From positions 1 to 64,000 of the forward strand of contig NZ_FWXI01000023.1 in assembly GCF_900176355.1 (NCBI RefSeq): a stretch of DNA of 64,000 nucleotides, written 5' to 3'. Shown one piece after another: positions 1 to 8,451 of this stretch (positions are counted from its first letter, which is position 1; every line of letters starts with the position of its first letter). This stretch comes from Sporomusa malonica (lineage in GTDB: Bacteria; Bacillota; Negativicutes; Sporomusales; Sporomusaceae). Below the pieces are notes generated by a model, which saw only the letters and a list, made by a program, of their open reading frames with translations, was not told the DNA's origin and did no database searches. The translations under genes were made by a program, and so were the position numbers.

Positions 1-76
1 AGGTTGGCGAAACTGCTGCGTAATAACAAAAATTTTTGGCTACATCAATACCAATAACTGGACGATTAGTTATCAT
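1..76 (-). mobile_element. IS110-family transposase, N-terminal fragment (runs off window)
   Basis: The reverse strand opens with an ATG at 76 behind a GGAGG site and reads MITNRPVIGIDVAKNFCYYA before leaving the window. The GIDVAK segment is the first acidic (DEDD, RuvC-like) motif of IS110-type transposases. Only about 25 residues are visible, so the subgroup and intactness cannot be judged. It points away from the following genes. Confidence 0.7.
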
Positions 77-307
77 AACGGGCCTCCAAGAAATATATTG
101 AAGGATTATCCATTCCAATATCAAAGATTACAACCTTGCACGTGAAGCGGGAATAAGCTCCCAACCAGCTAAAACGTAAATTCTTTGGAAATGGATGAAT
201 CGTCTAATGTCATGGGTATAGAAAAATTCTTCCCTGGGACAGGGACATTCATATCCTTCTTCCTAATTATACATAAAACTGATTGTTCGGAGTTTTTCTG
301 CCCCAGA
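77..307. other. Non-coding flank of the IS110-type element
   Basis: No convincing gene lies here; the only open frame lacks a good start and resembles nothing I know. The position just upstream of an IS110 transposase is where that family keeps its non-coding end, which in IS110-group members encodes a bridge RNA. I could not define the outer boundary of the element or a bridge-RNA fold by eye. Confidence 0.35.
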
Positions 308-1064
308 ATGGATAACCCTTCTGTACTACATCTTACAAGGGACGGGGGAACTGGCCGAAATGATTGCCTATGCCATTGAAAAACATGACTGGGGTAAATG
401 TTCTTGGATTACACGCCACCAGTTGCTGCTTGATCCGGCTGTTCCGTATACCTCGCATAATAGTTCAATGTGTTTTAAAGCTGATATCAAAATTGAATAT
501 TTACAGCAGATTATTGACTATGCATCTGATTTTCTAGAGCAGGAAAGTCAAGTGGAAGCGGATCCTGGTTTATGTGTGGTTGTTAGTGATGAGTTTCTTG
601 ATAATCAGAGTTTGATCGATTTTGGATACCGAGTAAAGCGGGAAGTAGTCACAAAAGACGATGCATATAGCTTGGCTAGGCAGTTGAAGGTTCATCTTTC
701 TGAGCATGGCGGTAGTGGACAGGGAATCATCGGGGCTTTAGCCGGAGCCGGTTTGCGTTTAAGTGACAATGATGGCTGGATAAAGGGAAAAGTCAAAATT
801 AATGCACTTAATAACATCATAAATGTTCGGGAGCTTTGTTCTCATCCCGCTGTTGACAAGGTGAAAAACCTGCATGGAGGATATTTAGGAGATTCTGAAT
901 TAATCTTATTGGGAAATATGGTTAAGTCGATTCTGATGGAGGGGAAGGCAGTAGTTTTAGTTCATAAGTTAGATGATGTTGATAGTCCAAGTTTATGGGC
1001 AACCTGTTCTAAAAAACAACTTGGTACCTACGAGGAGATGAGAACTCTTGTGGCGGATCAATGA
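308..1064 (+). pseudogene. TiaS-like protein (tRNA-Ile2 agmatinylcytidine synthetase-like), 5' part frameshifted
   Basis: Codons from 360 give 234 residues with SGQGIIGALAGAGLRLSDN and a TRHQLLL...PYTSHNSS segment, which I recognise from TiaS/DUF1743-like proteins. The N-terminal motif is split over two frames: MDNPSVLHLTR at 308-340 and GTGELAEM at 339-362. Together they would give the expected MDN...RGTGELAE, so one base appears to be missing near 340. Upstream of 308 the expected start (a G-x-DD motif) is absent, so the 5' end looks lost, perhaps through the adjacent IS110 insertion. A late internal start at 360 cannot be excluded but would drop conserved N-terminal residues. Family assignment is from memory. 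Confidence 0.55.
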
Positions 1065-1275
1065 AAAAGGGGAAAAAGAGTTTAGTGCTGGTAAGAAGGA
1101 GTGGACCGGGGCCGCTGCTGCGGCTGAAAGCTGTCTAGCCTTTCATTCTGACGTTGAAGAAGAAGCGGTAGCAGATGAAATAATTTCCTGCTATAACTGC
1201 CGTTTTCGGCGTTGGACTAGATCTTCTTTTATCTGTTGTAATTCTACAACATCTAGTCCAACATCGAAAACGTAA
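1048..1275 (+). CDS. Small protein with CYNCRFRRW motif
   Basis: A 75-codon frame overlaps the end of the TiaS-like gene. It starts at a TTG ten bases after GAGGAG, which suggests translational coupling. Residues about 45-58 read EIISCYNCRFRRWT, a paired-cysteine motif with basic and aromatic residues that could bind metal. The last 20 residues (Ser/Thr-rich) lie inside a long inverted repeat and may not be native, so the original C-terminus may be lost. I do not recognise the family. Confidence 0.4.
   Translation: MWRINEKGEKEFSAGKKEWTGAAAAAESCLAFHSDVEEEAVADEIISCYNCRFRRWTRSSFICCNSTTSSPTSKT
1200..1272. repeat. 22-bp imperfect inverted repeat
   Basis: Arms at about 1200-1222 and 1251-1272 (cgttttcg..gttggactagat and its complement) match at all but two positions. 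A second small inverted repeat (gttgta/tacaac) lies in the loop. No T-run follows, so this is not an ordinary terminator. It may be the end of a small mobile element or an RNA hairpin. Confidence 0.6.
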
Positions 1276-1560
1276 CGAGCGTTGCTATGTCCGATGGAGA
1301 TACAGCTGCAGACGTCAGGCCTAAACCATCGGCAACGAGCTTACCAGTGCCAACCCGATCTCCATAACAGCCCTTTAGAAAGGCCTCCGTGTTCTTCGGT
1401 TTTGGTTCTAATGGTTGCAGTGTAAATGTATAATTGGTAAAATATAGATAGGTAGTGCGACTAGTTGCATATACTAGTTGATCACGAGCTGATCAGTAGA
1501 CAAACTGAAGGCTGGGCATCGGTAAAGTCTGCGCCAGCCTTCGGTTAATATATTTAAGGT
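1276..1560 (+). ncRNA. Possible structured RNA in a gene-free stretch
   Basis: No gene is seen between 1276 and 1598. The sequence can form several stems: gttgc/gcaac with ccgatgg/ccatcgg (1280-1336), an alternative atggagat/atctccat pairing (1293-1365) that excludes the former, cctttagaaagg (1372-1383), ctagtt/aactag and tgatca/tgatca hairpins (1459-1497), and a final gaaggctgg/ccagccttc stem. Competing stems suggest a regulatory RNA, but I cannot match it to a known class with confidence. Confidence 0.3.
1505..1544 (+). terminator. Stem-loop gaaggctgg/ccagccttc
   Basis: A 9-11 bp GC-rich stem has an 18-nt loop. The tail is AT-rich but lacks a clean T-run, so termination is plausible rather than clear. 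Confidence 0.35.
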
Positions 1561-1604
1561 AATCTACAGTGAATGGGTATTTGTAGAGAAAGAAGAATTT
1601 GACT

Positions 1605-1967
1605 ATGACACAACAGGAGTTATCCCCGATAGTTTGCAAAAACTGCGCGTCCCGACTTGCTAAGTGGTGCTATGAACGGCATTGGTGGTTCCGTCTGATT
1701 CGGGAGCCACTACTGCTGGGTATGCGTAGCATGGCCTGGTGGCACGGGATCGATGCCCGAAAACATGTGGTGCGCAATCCCGAATGTCACGGGTGTATCC
1801 GTTTCATGAGAGACGAACTGGAGGCAAAGTCGTCCACCTTTCGCTTTCTCAATGAGCATCTCGGTAAAAAAGTTAATAAGCTGCGAAATTCGATGCTCAC
1901 ACAGCGGGAACTCGATGAGGCAAAGCGCTATGCACGGGAAGCTATGGAGAAAAAACGTGAGGAATAG
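1605..1967 (+). CDS. Small protein with two paired-cysteine motifs, unknown function
   Basis: About 120 residues carry CKNC near residue 11 and CHGC near residue 64. The layout is that of a four-cysteine metal site (zinc or iron-sulfur), with an aromatic, basic stretch (WCYERHWWFRLIREP) between and a charged helical C-terminus rich in Lys, Arg and Glu. ATG 1605 is chosen; an in-frame TTG at 1599 is an alternative. The purine-rich AGAAAGAAG about nine bases upstream is a modest ribosome site. I do not recognise the family. Confidence 0.6.
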   Translation: MTQQELSPIVCKNCASRLAKWCYERHWWFRLIREPLLLGMRSMAWWHGIDARKHVVRNPECHGCIRFMRDELEAKSSTFRFLNEHLGKKVNKLRNSMLTQRELDEAKRYAREAMEKKREE

Positions 1968-2043
1968 GTAGCTGAAATAGAATCGACAGTGAGGTTGCTG
2001 TGGATCTAGTATTTGGGCACAGGGAGATTGGAGGTAGTCCGTA

Positions 2044-2328
2044 TTGATGCCACTAAAAAAGGTGGCCATTTTTCTTATGATCATTGGTATGGAAAAAGGC
2101 CAAAGCATCATTGCATTGATGGATAACGATGAAATCAAAGCTGTTGTTAGTGAAATTAAGAGTCTGACAGCGCTTTCTCAAGAATTCGAAGATAGTATTT
2201 GGGCTGAGTTTAAAGAGTTAGGCTATAATGATCAGATGAAACCTTCTGAAGTACTAACTATTATGCGTTTTCTATTTAATGGCAGTAAAATTAGTAATAA
2301 GGACAGAACATGGCCAAGCAGGGCCTGA
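2044..2328 (+). CDS. FliG N-terminal-domain-like protein
   Basis: The 94-residue frame reads KKVAIFLMIIGMEKGQSIIA then a DNDEIKAVVSEIKSL helix. This matches the opening of the flagellar motor switch protein FliG (KAAIxLxxLG..., followed by a helix with DEEEIxxLxxEI). The middle and C-terminal FliG domains that touch FliM and MotA are missing. It starts at TTG 2044 (nine bases after GGAGG) or ATG 2047. No flagellar genes are nearby. It could be a stand-alone FliG-N protein or the remnant of a fliG copy; the last residues look non-native. Confidence 0.5.
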   Translation: MMPLKKVAIFLMIIGMEKGQSIIALMDNDEIKAVVSEIKSLTALSQEFEDSIWAEFKELGYNDQMKPSEVLTIMRFLFNGSKISNKDRTWPSRA

Positions 2329-2384
2329 CTATAAATTCCTTGACTTTTCTTACCTTTAATCATACAATTTAATTAATTCAATAT

Positions 2385-2540
2385 GGAACAGGTGCCCGAT
2401 TGGGCTTAATAGGGAAGCCGGTGCAAAACCGGCACGGTCCCGCCGCTGTGATGGGGAGCCGCCTGCAACAAGCCACTGGAATAGTAAGCTATTTTGGGAA
2501 GGCGCAGTTTGGCTATGAACCTAAGTCAGAAGAACTGCCT
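2385..2540 (+). ncRNA. Cobalamin (B12) riboswitch
   Basis: The order of conserved blocks is classic: GGTGCCC...TTAATAGGGAA, CCGGTGCAAA-ACCGGC, CGGTCCCGCCGCTGT, AGCCACTGG, GGGAAGGCG and a closing GAACTGCCTG. It precedes a precorrin methyltransferase and an ABC importer. This class normally shuts the operon down when adenosylcobalamin is bound. Confidence 0.95.
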
Positions 2541-2606
2541 GTTTGACAATCACCGTTTTAACCCACGAGCGATGGGGAGGGGATTTGTGCGTCTTTTTAG
2601 GCAAAC

Positions 2607-2652
2607 AATCTCTGTCATACCATCGTGTGGTGACAGAGATTTTATTATTTTT
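2607..2652 (+). terminator. Terminator of the B12 riboswitch expression platform
   Basis: AATCTCTGTCA and TGACAGAGATT pair around a 15-nt loop, followed by TTTATTATTTTT. It sits between the aptamer and the first gene, so the switch probably acts by transcription attenuation. Confidence 0.85.
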
Positions 2653-2668
2653 AAGGAGATGTTTCTAT

Positions 2669-3391
2669 ATGTCAGGAATTTTTTACGGCGTCGGCGTAGG
2701 GCCTGGCGACCCCGAATTACTTACTTTGAAAGCCATAAATGCTATTAAGACAGCAGATGTAGTTATTGCTCCCCGCACTGAGAAAAAAGACGAAAGTACG
2801 GCACTGTCCATTGCGCGTCCATATATTCATGAAGGCAGTGAAGTGCTGGAACTGGTATTCCCCATGAACTACAACGCTCAGGCGCTGTCTGACGCTTGGG
2901 TGAGCAATAAAGAAACCATCCTCAAGCTTTTAGAGGCTGGCAAGAAAGTAGCTTTTCTAACCTTAGGTGATCCTATGCTCTATAGCACCTATATGTATGT
3001 GTTTCGCCTATTGGAGGATTCAGGTCATGAAATCGTCAATATTCCTGGAGTTAATTCCTTCTCGGCTATTGGTAACCGCCTGGGAGTGGCGTTGGCTGAA
3101 GGCGGCGATATCCTGAGCATTGTACCGGCTACCATCGATGATGAGCGCTTGGAAAAAGTGCTGGCTGTATCTGACAATGTGGTACTGATGAAAGTTTATA
3201 AAAATTATAACGAGATTGTTGAAAAACTACATAAACATGGCATGGTGGAGCACGCCGTTATGGTTTCAAAATGTGGCCTTGAAGGGGAAGAGATTACACA
3301 TGACTTAGTCGCCTCAGGCAGCAAAAAGGTAAATTATCTTTCAACCATCCTGACCAAACGCTCCAAAGTGAGTAAACACGCATTGGCATGA
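2669..3391 (+). CDS. cobI: Precorrin-2 C20-methyltransferase (CobI/CbiL)
   Basis: The 240-residue protein begins GIFYGVGVGPGDPELLTLKA, the SAM-binding start of the tetrapyrrole methylase fold. It carries LTLGDPMLYSTYMYV and IPGVNSFSAIGNRLG, both typical of the enzyme that methylates C20 of precorrin-2 or its cobalt form in corrin-ring synthesis. ATG 2669 follows AAGGAGAT; a longer frame reaching back into the riboswitch is not used. The stop overlaps the start of the permease gene, so the operon is tightly coupled. In an anaerobe the cobalt-early (CbiL) role is the likelier one, which the sequence alone does not settle. Confidence 0.9.
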   Translation: MSGIFYGVGVGPGDPELLTLKAINAIKTADVVIAPRTEKKDESTALSIARPYIHEGSEVLELVFPMNYNAQALSDAWVSNKETILKLLEAGKKVAFLTLGDPMLYSTYMYVFRLLEDSGHEIVNIPGVNSFSAIGNRLGVALAEGGDILSIVPATIDDERLEKVLAVSDNVVLMKVYKNYNEIVEKLHKHGMVEHAVMVSKCGLEGEEITHDLVASGSKKVNYLSTILTKRSKVSKHALA

Positions 3392-4446
3392 GCAGCAGCT
3401 CTTTAACAGCGCTTCTTCACCGTAAACAGGCCAAAATCCGCATAGCGGGTTTAGTTCTCCTGGCGGCAATGGCGCTGTTTGCCTTAGCGGCTGTCGGCTT
3501 TGGCCGGGCTGACATTAGTATGGCTGATGCCGCAAGTGTTATCTATGGCAAGGTAACTGGCAGCGAGGAGGCATACAGCCACATCAATGCCGCTAAAACG
3601 GCGATCATCTGGGATATCCGCCTGCCGCGTATTTTAGCCGCCATTGCTGTTGGCGGCGGTTTAGCTGTGGCAGGGGTAGTCTTTCAAGCCCTCTTAATGA
3701 ACCCCTTGGCTGATTCGTATACCATGGGCGTATCAACTGGGGCGGCGTTTGGTGCCAGTGTGGCCATTTACCTAAACATCTTTGCCCAGGGTGGCTTGCC
3801 TGTGACACTATTTGCCTTTGGCGGCGCTGTGGCGACACTGCTTATCGTGATGTCCATGGCCCGCGTGGGTGGTTATGTGACCTCTGCTAATCTGGTGATT
3901 GCCGGGATTATTGTCAGCAGCATCTTATCAGCAGCCATCAGTATGGTTAAGAGCCTGGCCGGTGAGCAGGTATCAGCTATTGTTGCCTGGCTGATCGGCA
4001 GTTTGGCAGCTAAAAGCTGGGAGCATGTGCTATATGGCTGGCCGCTGATACTGGCTGCCTGTTTCTTATGTTATTACTATGCTGAAGACCTCAATATCGT
4101 ATCCTTGGGTGATCGCGAGGCGCGCAGTCTGGGAATTAATGCCTCGCGACTGCGGACAATCCTCTTAGGTGCTGGGGCACTGATTACGGCGGTATGTGTG
4201 GCGATTGGCGGGATTATTGGTTTTGTCGGTCTCATTGTCCCGCATATGGTCAGGATGCTGACAGGCTCTGACAACAAGGCGCTGATTCCGCTGTGCGGAC
4301 TAACAGGCGGAATACTGCTCTTAACGGCTGATACCTTTGGCCGTTCGGTAGGCAATGTTGAGATACCTGTCGGGGTACTGACAACGCTGTTAGGCGGTCC
4401 GTTCTTTGTCTATATTTTTAGGATGCGAAGCAAGACGCTTGGGTAG
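3388..4446 (+). CDS. FecCD/BtuC-family permease, probable corrinoid importer
   Basis: The 352-residue multi-helix membrane protein has family hallmarks: RLPRILAAIAVGGGLAVAG near residues 75-93, LMNPLADSYTMGVSTGAAFG, and the C-terminal GxIGFVGLIVPHMVR segment that contacts the ATPase. It overlaps cobI by four bases (ATGA) and is followed 11 bp later by its ATPase. The B12 riboswitch and CobI suggest cobalamin, cobinamide or another corrinoid as cargo rather than a siderophore; that is inferred from context. Confidence 0.88.
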   Translation: MSSSSLTALLHRKQAKIRIAGLVLLAAMALFALAAVGFGRADISMADAASVIYGKVTGSEEAYSHINAAKTAIIWDIRLPRILAAIAVGGGLAVAGVVFQALLMNPLADSYTMGVSTGAAFGASVAIYLNIFAQGGLPVTLFAFGGAVATLLIVMSMARVGGYVTSANLVIAGIIVSSILSAAISMVKSLAGEQVSAIVAWLIGSLAAKSWEHVLYGWPLILAACFLCYYYAEDLNIVSLGDREARSLGINASRLRTILLGAGALITAVCVAIGGIIGFVGLIVPHMVRMLTGSDNKALIPLCGLTGGILLLTADTFGRSVGNVEIPVGVLTTLLGGPFFVYIFRMRSKTLG

Positions 4447-4457
4447 GAGCGTTATAA

Positions 4458-5219
4458 ATGATTAAAGTAGAAAATATACAATTTGACTATACAGCCAAGC
4501 AGGTACTTAAAGACATTAGTCTAAGTATCAGGCCGGGAAGTTTTACCGGTATTGTTGGGCCTAATGGCTCAGGTAAGACGACACTGCTAAATATTATTAC
4601 CGGTCAGCTTAAGGCGGCTTCAGGCAATATAACAATTAAGGGGCGGGATATCGGTTCTTACAGGATTGAAGAACTGGCCCGCCATATTGCTGTTGTACCG
4701 CAAAATATGGACATCAAGTTTCCCTATACCTGTTTTGAGATTGTCGGCATGGGGCGCACACCTTATAAAACAAGGCTTCAGGGTTTGGCTGGCGAGGATT
4801 TAGAGATCATCGAAAATGCCATGCGCCTTACTGAGACACTGGATTTTGCCGGTCGGCTTGTTACTGAGTTAAGCGGCGGCGAACGTCAGCGGGTCATATT
4901 TGCTAAAGCCTTGGCTCAGAAGCCTGATATTTTATTTTTAGATGAATCCTTTTCTAATATGGATATTTACTACAGCATCAAATGTCTGAATCTGCTCAAA
5001 GAACTGTGTGCTAAGCAGGGGCTGACGGTAGTATCCATTATTCATGACCTTAACCTAGCCAGTGCCTTTTGCTCAGACGCTGCTGTCCTTAAGTCAGGGC
5101 GTTTGGTTAAACACGGTCCAGCATCTAGTGTCCTTGACCCTGAACTTATCCGGGAAGTGTTTAACATCAAGGTTGTCCGGGCTGGGGAAACAGGCCTGGC
5201 AGTGCTCGCAGACTTGTAA
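4458..5219 (+). CDS. ABC transporter ATP-binding protein (BtuD/FecE type)
   Basis: The 253 residues contain Walker A GPNGSGKTT (about 35-43), a Q-loop (VPQNM), signature LSGGERQRV (about 139-147), Walker B ILFLDES and the switch histidine in IIHDLNLA. This is the ATPase layout of iron-siderophore and B12 importers. It lies between its permease and binding protein in the riboswitch-controlled operon. Confidence 0.9.
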   Translation: MIKVENIQFDYTAKQVLKDISLSIRPGSFTGIVGPNGSGKTTLLNIITGQLKAASGNITIKGRDIGSYRIEELARHIAVVPQNMDIKFPYTCFEIVGMGRTPYKTRLQGLAGEDLEIIENAMRLTETLDFAGRLVTELSGGERQRVIFAKALAQKPDILFLDESFSNMDIYYSIKCLNLLKELCAKQGLTVVSIIHDLNLASAFCSDAAVLKSGRLVKHGPASSVLDPELIREVFNIKVVRAGETGLAVLADL

Positions 5220-5245
5220 AAAGCAGGGGGGAGAAAAGTAAGGGT

Positions 5246-6196
5246 ATGAAAACAAAAGTACTATATATAGTGGCCCTTGTTATGCTCATGGCAGCTATCG
5301 CCGGCTGCGGTGCTTCCAAGCCGGCTGCAGGCCCCGCAGAGGGCGGCATAAAAATTACAGATGATTTAAATCAGACAGTTGTCCTTAAACAGCCGGCAAA
5401 ACGCATTATTTCACTGTACTCGGCTCATACTGAGAACCTCATAGCACTTGGCCTTGAGGCTGAGATTATTGGTGTCAGTCCGACCGAATCTGATCCGGCG
5501 GCTAAGAATAAGCAGGTGTTTGATTATCGTGCCGATCCTGAAAAAGTGTTGGCCGCCCAGCCTGACCTAGTCATTATCAGGCCGTTTATCAAGCAAAGTC
5601 ATCCCGACTTTGTTAAAACATTAGAGCAGGCTAATATTAAGGTTGTATGTCTTTACCCTGAGAAATTTGAGGAGTTTGACAGCTATATCCAAAAAATGGC
5701 TATACTGACAGGCAAACAGCAACAGGCTGCCGATAAACTGGCCGCCTTTCATAGCAAGCTAAAAGAGGTTGCCGAGCGTACTGCTAAGGCTTCGGTTAAA
5801 CAACGCGTATACTTTGAGGCAACTGCGACCGAATACCGGACAATTACACCAGACAGTATGCCCGGCACAGTACTTAAGTTGGCCGGCGGTATCAATGTGG
5901 CCGCAGATGCTCAGCCGCTGAAGGCTGCCAGCAGTATTGCCGCTTATGGCAGTGAGCGGTTGTTGATGAAGGCTGAAGAGATTGATATTTTCCTGGCTCA
6001 GCGCGGCCCGATGAATCCTGGCATTAACCCGGACAATATCAAGCAGCGCCCGGGTTTTGACAAAATCAAGGCAGTGCGTGAAGGCAAAATCTATATTGTT
6101 GATGAGAAGCTGGTATCAAGCCCGACCTTCCGTTTGGCTGAGGGTGTTGAACAATTGGCTAAGATGATTTACCCAGAAGTATTTGCCGCTAAATAA
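5246..6196 (+). CDS. Substrate-binding lipoprotein, BtuF/FepB type
   Basis: A signal peptide with a lipobox (AAIAGC, Cys about 21) anchors the 316-residue protein. The mature part has the two-lobed periplasmic-binding pattern: DDLNQTVVLKQPAKRIISLY at the start, VLAAQPDLVIIRP near residue 105, and a C-terminal LAEGVEQLAKMIYPE helix. It completes the importer with the two preceding genes. The corrinoid cargo is inferred from the riboswitch. Confidence 0.88.
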   Translation: MKTKVLYIVALVMLMAAIAGCGASKPAAGPAEGGIKITDDLNQTVVLKQPAKRIISLYSAHTENLIALGLEAEIIGVSPTESDPAAKNKQVFDYRADPEKVLAAQPDLVIIRPFIKQSHPDFVKTLEQANIKVVCLYPEKFEEFDSYIQKMAILTGKQQQAADKLAAFHSKLKEVAERTAKASVKQRVYFEATATEYRTITPDSMPGTVLKLAGGINVAADAQPLKAASSIAAYGSERLLMKAEEIDIFLAQRGPMNPGINPDNIKQRPGFDKIKAVREGKIYIVDEKLVSSPTFRLAEGVEQLAKMIYPEVFAAK

Positions 6197-6228
6197 AGGA
6201 ATTAATTCACAAATGATTCAATTCCTAC

Positions 6229-6257
6229 TTGACAAGTTATATATAAATTCATATAAT
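6229..6257 (+). promoter_or_regulatory. Sigma-A promoter of the feo operon
   Basis: TTGACA (6229-6234) and TATAAT (6252-6257) are both perfect hexamers with a 17-bp spacer. Confidence 0.85.
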
Positions 6258-6317
6258 ATGAGTGAGAATAAATGTCATTTATACCACCAGTAATGGGGGC
6301 ATAAATTTTTTTACCCT

Positions 6318-6336
6318 AATAATGATAATGATTATC
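6318..6336. promoter_or_regulatory. Fur box
   Basis: The 19-mer AATAATGATAATGATTATC matches the classical Fur consensus at 17 of 19 positions. It lies about 60 bp downstream of the -10 element and just before the feoA ribosome site, so a repressor there would act as a roadblock, or a second promoter lies nearby. Confidence 0.8.
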
Positions 6337-6354
6337 AATACGGAGGAATTCGTC

Positions 6355-6573
6355 ATGACACTTGCACAAGCCAAGCGTGGTCAACGTCTAGTGATTGCAG
6401 CTATTCCTAACCCTACAATCAGGGCTCAGGCTATCCGTTTCGGTATTGCCGAGGGGTCTGAAGTCGAATGTTATGAGAAATTGCCTGCAGGACCAATCGT
6501 TGTCAGCAGAGGCAAACAGGAGATTGCAATTGGTCGCCGTCTGGCTGAAAATATTGAAGTGAAACCAGCATAA
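6355..6573 (+). CDS. feoA: Ferrous iron transport protein A
   Basis: The 72-residue protein has the SH3-like FeoA pattern: it opens MTLAQAKRGQRLVI, has RAQAIRFGIAEGSEVECYEK in the middle and IAIGRRLAENIEV at the end. FeoA binds FeoB and supports ferrous iron uptake. ATG 6355 follows GGAGG; the longer open frame from 6262 runs through the Fur box and is rejected. feoB begins 16 bp downstream. Confidence 0.9.
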   Translation: MTLAQAKRGQRLVIAAIPNPTIRAQAIRFGIAEGSEVECYEKLPAGPIVVSRGKQEIAIGRRLAENIEVKPA

Positions 6574-6589
6574 GTCGCAGGAGGAGAAA

Positions 6590-8437
6590 ATGAGTCACTG
6601 CCATAATAACTTAGGACATATAGAAATCCCTGAGGGAGCCAAAAAGATTGTTCTCGTCGGTAATCCCAATGTAGGTAAGTCAGTATTTTTTAATGCCTTA
6701 ACAGGTATGTATGTGGATGTTTCTAACTTCCCGGGAACAACGGTTGATATATCACACGGACGCTACGGTAAAGACGTAGTCATTGATACTCCTGGAGTAT
6801 ACGGCATTTCTTCCTTCAATGATGAAGAGATCGTGGCCAGAGATGTTATCCTGTCGGCTGATTTGATTTTAAATGTAGTTGACGCTGTGCATTTAGAGCG
6901 TGACTTGTTTTTGACGCTGCAGGTCATTGATACTGGAATTCCTACCATTGTTGCAGTCAATATGATGGACGAAGCAGCCGATCAGGGTCTCAAAGTAGAT
7001 CTTGACTTGCTGGAGCATCTCTTAGGTGTGCCGGTTATCTCGACAATTGCCGTGAAAGGCAAAGGGCTTGATGAAGTTAAGAGCCGGCTTTACGAAGCTC
7101 GCCCAGGTATTATACCGCCAGATTTAAAAAAACAGCTCGAGAGCATGCTTAACCGGATTGGTTCCTTGGGTGAGGCCCTCCTAGTGCTTGAGGGAGACCA
7201 ACATGTGGCTGAACGGCATGGTGTGCCTGCTGGTCAGCAGCGGGAAGAAATCTATCATGGACGCCGCCACAGGGTAAATGATATCATCCACCACGTAGTA
7301 CGCGAGACGCAAGAAGGCGCTAGTTTTGGTACTATGCTGGGACGGTATATGCTCAGGCCATGGACCGGTATTCCCATCTTTGCTGTTATACTTTATTTTA
7401 TGTATTACTTGATTGGGGTACTTGTTGCGCAGGATATTGTCGGTTTTACTGAAGAAACTGTGATGCAGGGAATGTATGAGCCGGCAGTACGGTCTCTTGT
7501 TGGACGTTTTGTCAGTGAAGAATCAATGATCGGTACAATCCTAATTGGTGAATTTGGACTCTTAACTATGACCGTAACTTATGTTTTAGGATTGTTGTTA
7601 CCGCTTGTTGTAGGCTTTTATCTGGTACTGTCGATCATGGAAGACTCAGGCTACCTGCCACGCCTGGCCACTCTGGTGGATCGGGTGATGACCAGTATCG
7701 GACTAAATGGCCGGGCTGTTATTCCGCTTATCTTAGGATTTGGCTGTGTAACAATGGCTACTATTACTACCCGGATTCTAGGTACAAAGCGTGAACGGAC
7801 TATTGCGACTACCGTACTTGGTTTGGCGATACCGTGTTCGGCTCAGCTGGGGGTTATCGCCGGGATGCTGGCTGGTATCGGCACCAAATATATTATGATT
7901 TACGTCGGCGTCATTTTGTTAGTGCTAGGGATAACTGGAAAGATCCTTAACAAAGTATTGCCAGGTCAGTCTTCTGATCTATTAATTGATTTGCCGCCCA
8001 TTCGTTTACCACGCGGCGAGAATGTACTGAAAAAAACCGTTACCAAATCCTACGCCTTTCTCTTAGAGGCATCGCCGCTGTTTATGCTGGGTGCGCTCAT
8101 TATCTCAGTGCTACAGCTGAGCGGGCTGCTGGATAGCATTCAATCAGCCCTTGCACCGCTGACTGAAGGTATGCTTAAATTGCCAAGGGAAACTGCTACC
8201 GCCTTTATTATGGGCCTTATCCGTCGCGACTTCGGTGCTGCCGGTCTAACTGATATGGATCTTACTCCTGCTCAGACGCTGGTGTCACTGATCACCATTA
8301 CATTGTTTGTTCCGTGTGTTGCGACTGTAATCGTCATGTTCAAAGAGCGGGGCAGCAAGGAAGGCGCTTTGATTTGGTTTAGTTCTTGGGTGTTTGCCTT
8401 TATCGTTGGCGCTATTGTAGCCGCGTTTGTAATGTAA
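6590..8437 (+). CDS. feoB: Ferrous iron transporter B
   Basis: The 615 residues join a cytosolic GTPase domain and a membrane permease. G1 is GNPNVGKS (about 25-32), G3 DTPG and G4 NMMD. The membrane part starts near residue 265 and contains two Gate-like segments, the first with ESG-like EDSGYLPR and GFGC, the second with RRDFGAAG. It moves Fe2+ across the inner membrane when iron is scarce. Length is slightly short for the family (about 650-770), with a compact linker after the G domain. Confidence 0.95.
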   Translation: MSHCHNNLGHIEIPEGAKKIVLVGNPNVGKSVFFNALTGMYVDVSNFPGTTVDISHGRYGKDVVIDTPGVYGISSFNDEEIVARDVILSADLILNVVDAVHLERDLFLTLQVIDTGIPTIVAVNMMDEAADQGLKVDLDLLEHLLGVPVISTIAVKGKGLDEVKSRLYEARPGIIPPDLKKQLESMLNRIGSLGEALLVLEGDQHVAERHGVPAGQQREEIYHGRRHRVNDIIHHVVRETQEGASFGTMLGRYMLRPWTGIPIFAVILYFMYYLIGVLVAQDIVGFTEETVMQGMYEPAVRSLVGRFVSEESMIGTILIGEFGLLTMTVTYVLGLLLPLVVGFYLVLSIMEDSGYLPRLATLVDRVMTSIGLNGRAVIPLILGFGCVTMATITTRILGTKRERTIATTVLGLAIPCSAQLGVIAGMLAGIGTKYIMIYVGVILLVLGITGKILNKVLPGQSSDLLIDLPPIRLPRGENVLKKTVTKSYAFLLEASPLFMLGALIISVLQLSGLLDSIQSALAPLTEGMLKLPRETATAFIMGLIRRDFGAAGLTDMDLTPAQTLVSLITITLFVPCVATVIVMFKERGSKEGALIWFSSWVFAFIVGAIVAAFVM

Positions 8438-8451
8438 ACCGCCTAGCAGAG

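Noticed and set aside
1276..1420. Molybdenum-cofactor riboswitch
   Set aside because: A GGCCTCCGTG stretch is suggestive, but the rest of the aptamer does not line up and no molybdopterin gene follows.
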